Shown in pieces: positions 62,350-64,000 of a stretch of 64,000 nucleotides of DNA. Within the stretch, counting starts at the first letter, position 1. Each line of letters starts with the position of its first letter. Below the pieces are notes generated by a model. It saw only the letters and a list, made by a program, of their open reading frames with translations, was not told the DNA's origin and did not search any database. Source of the stretch: Chloroflexota bacterium (lineage in GTDB: Bacteria; Chloroflexota; UBA11872); the NCBI GenBank assembly GCA_022824495.1, contig JAJDZU010000006.1, positions 186,001 to 250,000 on the forward strand, written 5' to 3'. Made by a program: the position numbers and the translations under genes.

Positions 62350-64000
62350 TCAGAGGCCCTGCGCGGAAGCGCTGTGGAAGACATCGACGCCGGCGCCGAG
62401 GCCGCCGTCGGCATCGCGCAGGATGATGGCGGGGCTGGCGAAGGCGGTGCGGCCGGGGTAGACGGGGACTCGGACATCCCAGCCGCGCGACCGCAACTCG
62501 GCGATTGCCTCGTCGCCGAAACGCGGATCGACCGTTACCCAGGGGGTGCTGGCGTCCAGGCGCGGCGCGGCCACGGCGTCCTGGGCGCCCATGCCGAAGT
62601 CGAATACGTGCGCGATGAGCTGCGTGAGGCAGTTGGTGATGCGGCGCCCGCCGGAGGCGCCAACGGCCAGCGTGCGGCCGTCCGGCGCGCGCACGATCGT
62701 GGGCGTCATGTTGTTGAGACCGGTGCGGTTGGGCGCGACGGAGTTGGGGCGTCCGGGCACGGGATCGAACCAGAACATGCCGTTGTTCCAGACGATGCCG
62801 GTCTCGCCCGCCACGACTTCCGAACCCCAGGAACCCCCGAGTGTGTTGGTCAGCGACACCAGCGTGCCGTCGGCGTCGGCGGTGCAGAGGTGGGTGGTCG
62901 AGGTTTCCGACTTCTGGCGCTCAAGCGCGCGGGCCGGGTCCTGGTAGGCCCAGGCGTCACCGGCGGCGGGGATTGGAGGCGGGGCCTTTGGGTCAATCCG
63001 GGCGGCGCGCGTGGCGGCGTAGTCCTTCGCGGCTAACGCGTCCCAGGGTGCGTCCGCGCGTTCGGGGTCGGTCATGAACTCGAAGCGGTCGGCAAAGGCC
63101 AGGCGCGACGACCAGAGGTAGGCGTGCAGCCGCTCCACGTCGTCGTGCGACATATCCCCCGACGCGGCCCGTTCGTAGATGTTGAGCGTTTCGATGGTGG
63201 TGGGTCCAGCGCAGCCGGGCCCCGGCGTCAGGACCTCGGCGCCGCGGTAGGTAGTGGTGAGCGGCGGCGAGACGCTGGCGTGATAGGCGGCCAGGTCGGC
63301 GCGTTCGATGACTCCGTCGTTCTCGACGCAGGCCGCGGCAATGGCCGCGGCGATGTCGCCCCGGTAGAACGCCTCAACACCATCCTCGGCCAACACGTCC
63401 AGCGTTTGAGCGAGTTCAGGTTGGGTGATGCGGATTCGCTCCATGTGATCGGACTGCGGCGGGTTGCCGTTGGGGTAGAAGTTCCGCTGTAGCTCGGGAT
63501 GCCGTTGGGCGGCGGCCGCGGCGCCCTCCATGTACATCGTGTCGAACCAGCCGAGTTCGAAGCCATCGCGAGCCAACGTCGCCGCGGGGAGAACGAGGTC
63601 ACGCCAGGGCAGGCGACCGTGGCGCTCGTGCAGCAGGCCCAGCCCGGCCACGGCACCGGGAACGCCCATGGCCCGGTAGCCGTGAATGTTGGCGTCGTCC
63701 ACCACGCCGTCCCAGAGGAAGGCACTGACGTTGGAGCGTCCATCGCGCGGATAGCGGTCCGGCGTGGCCCCGGACCCGGACCGCATGGGGAAGGCCACGA
63801 CCTCAGCCAGTTCGGGACCGGCTACGACGGCGTACCCGCCGCCACCAATGCCGCTGCTCCAGGGTTCGACCACGCCGACGGCAAGAGCGGCCGCCACGGC
63901 AGCGTCAACGGCCGATCCCCCGGCGGCCAGCACGTCCACGCCCACGGCGCTGGCGGCCTCGTGCTTGGTGGCCACCATGCCGCGGCGACCGCGGGCTTCG
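62350..64000 (-). CDS. Gamma-glutamyltransferase family protein (5' end beyond window)
   Basis: At least 549 residues. The frame is open to the window edge, and MVATKHEAASAVGVDVLAAGGSAVDAAVAAA is normally preceded by more residues, so the gene is partial. The catalytic threonine lies in TSTTHLCTADADGTLVS, and GGSWGSEVVAG, GGRRITNCLTQ and AVAAPRLDA are family motifs. It is an N-terminal-nucleophile hydrolase that self-cleaves and removes or transfers gamma-glutamyl groups (e.g. from glutathione), or acylates beta-lactam precursors. Confidence 0.9.
   Translation of the reverse strand, partial: EARGRRGMVATKHEAASAVGVDVLAAGGSAVDAAVAAALAVGVVEPWSSGIGGGGYAVVAGPELAEVVAFPMRSGSGATPDRYPRDGRSNVSAFLWDGVVDDANIHGYRAMGVPGAVAGLGLLHERHGRLPWRDLVLPAATLARDGFELGWFDTMYMEGAAAAAQRHPELQRNFYPNGNPPQSDHMERIRITQPELAQTLDVLAEDGVEAFYRGDIAAAIAAACVENDGVIERADLAAYHASVSPPLTTTYRGAEVLTPGPGCAGPTTIETLNIYERAASGDMSHDDVERLHAYLWSSRLAFADRFEFMTDPERADAPWDALAAKDYAATRAARIDPKAPPPIPAAGDAWAYQDPARALERQKSETSTTHLCTADADGTLVSLTNTLGGSWGSEVVAGETGIVWNNGMFWFDPVPGRPNSVAPNRTGLNNMTPTIVRAPDGRTLAVGASGGRRITNCLTQLIAHVFDFGMGAQDAVAAPRLDASTPWVTVDPRFGDEAIAELRSRGWDVRVPVYPGRTAFASPAIILRDADGGLGAGVDVFHSASAQGL

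Overview
The window is high-GC bacterial chromosome, and its gene content fits best with Chloroflexota, probably a SAR202 or Dehalococcoidia-like, host-associated or marine lineage. The basis is mixed: a lone 16S rRNA gene with no linked 23S or 5S, Thr-Pro-rich linkers in lipoproteins, three DUF3179 proteins, an LprG-like lipoprotein, opine dehydrogenase and DUF1538 families. The taxonomic placement is inference; aligning the 16S gene at 28958-30478 would settle it.

Layout. 0-6.5 kb: cupin protein, an LprG-like lipoprotein followed by a 14-helix MFS exporter, a large DUF3604 protein and a DUF4395 membrane protein. 6.5-7.5 kb: a scar holding a decayed tRNA-Asp and the amino end of a methyltransferase. 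7.5-9.75 kb: a tightly coupled four-gene operon of two DUF1538 membrane proteins, a P-II-like protein and a CBS protein. 10-15 kb: tRNA-Glu, ffh, a Fic protein, a toroid protein and opine dehydrogenase. 15-20 kb: two toxin-antitoxin pairs, a methyltransferase, a phosphoesterase, a HAD hydrolase and a stand-alone 5'-3' exonuclease. 20.8-24.7 kb: a four-gene run of three dehydrogenases plus lgt, whose last codons contain an exact ParB-binding parS site. 24.7-28.1 kb: a lipoprotein with a non-standard start, a DUF3179 protein and a HicB-type antitoxin. 28-30.5 kb: tRNA-fMet, RNase P RNA and 16S rRNA, all on the minus strand. 30.5-33.4 kb: gene-poor, with a putative secreted zinc peptidase bracketed by inverted repeats. 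33.4-45 kb: threonine synthase and MoaD-like protein, a substrate-binding lipoprotein, a folC operon, a winged-helix/proteasome-like pair, nuoEF, a RecB-like nuclease, a glycosidase-like lipoprotein and an Fe-S assembly protein. 46-51 kb: rpmI-rplT-trmH-pheS-pheT. 51-64 kb: an ImmA/DUF4411 pair, a glutaredoxin divergent from a peroxiredoxin with an in-frame UGA at its catalytic position, malate dehydrogenase, an aldolase, AIM24, a second peroxiredoxin, an ABC exporter, two tandem DUF3179 lipoproteins and a gamma-glutamyltransferase cut by the window edge.

The strongest unusual signals are the candidate selenocysteine peroxiredoxin (53499-53957), the parS palindrome inside lgt (24651-24676), the DUF1538/P-II/CBS operon (7487-9749), the winged-helix plus Ntn-hydrolase pair (39314-40502), the LprG/P55-like lipid-export pair (792-3199), and a DUF3179 paralogue that has lost its CPLC motif (59448-60776).
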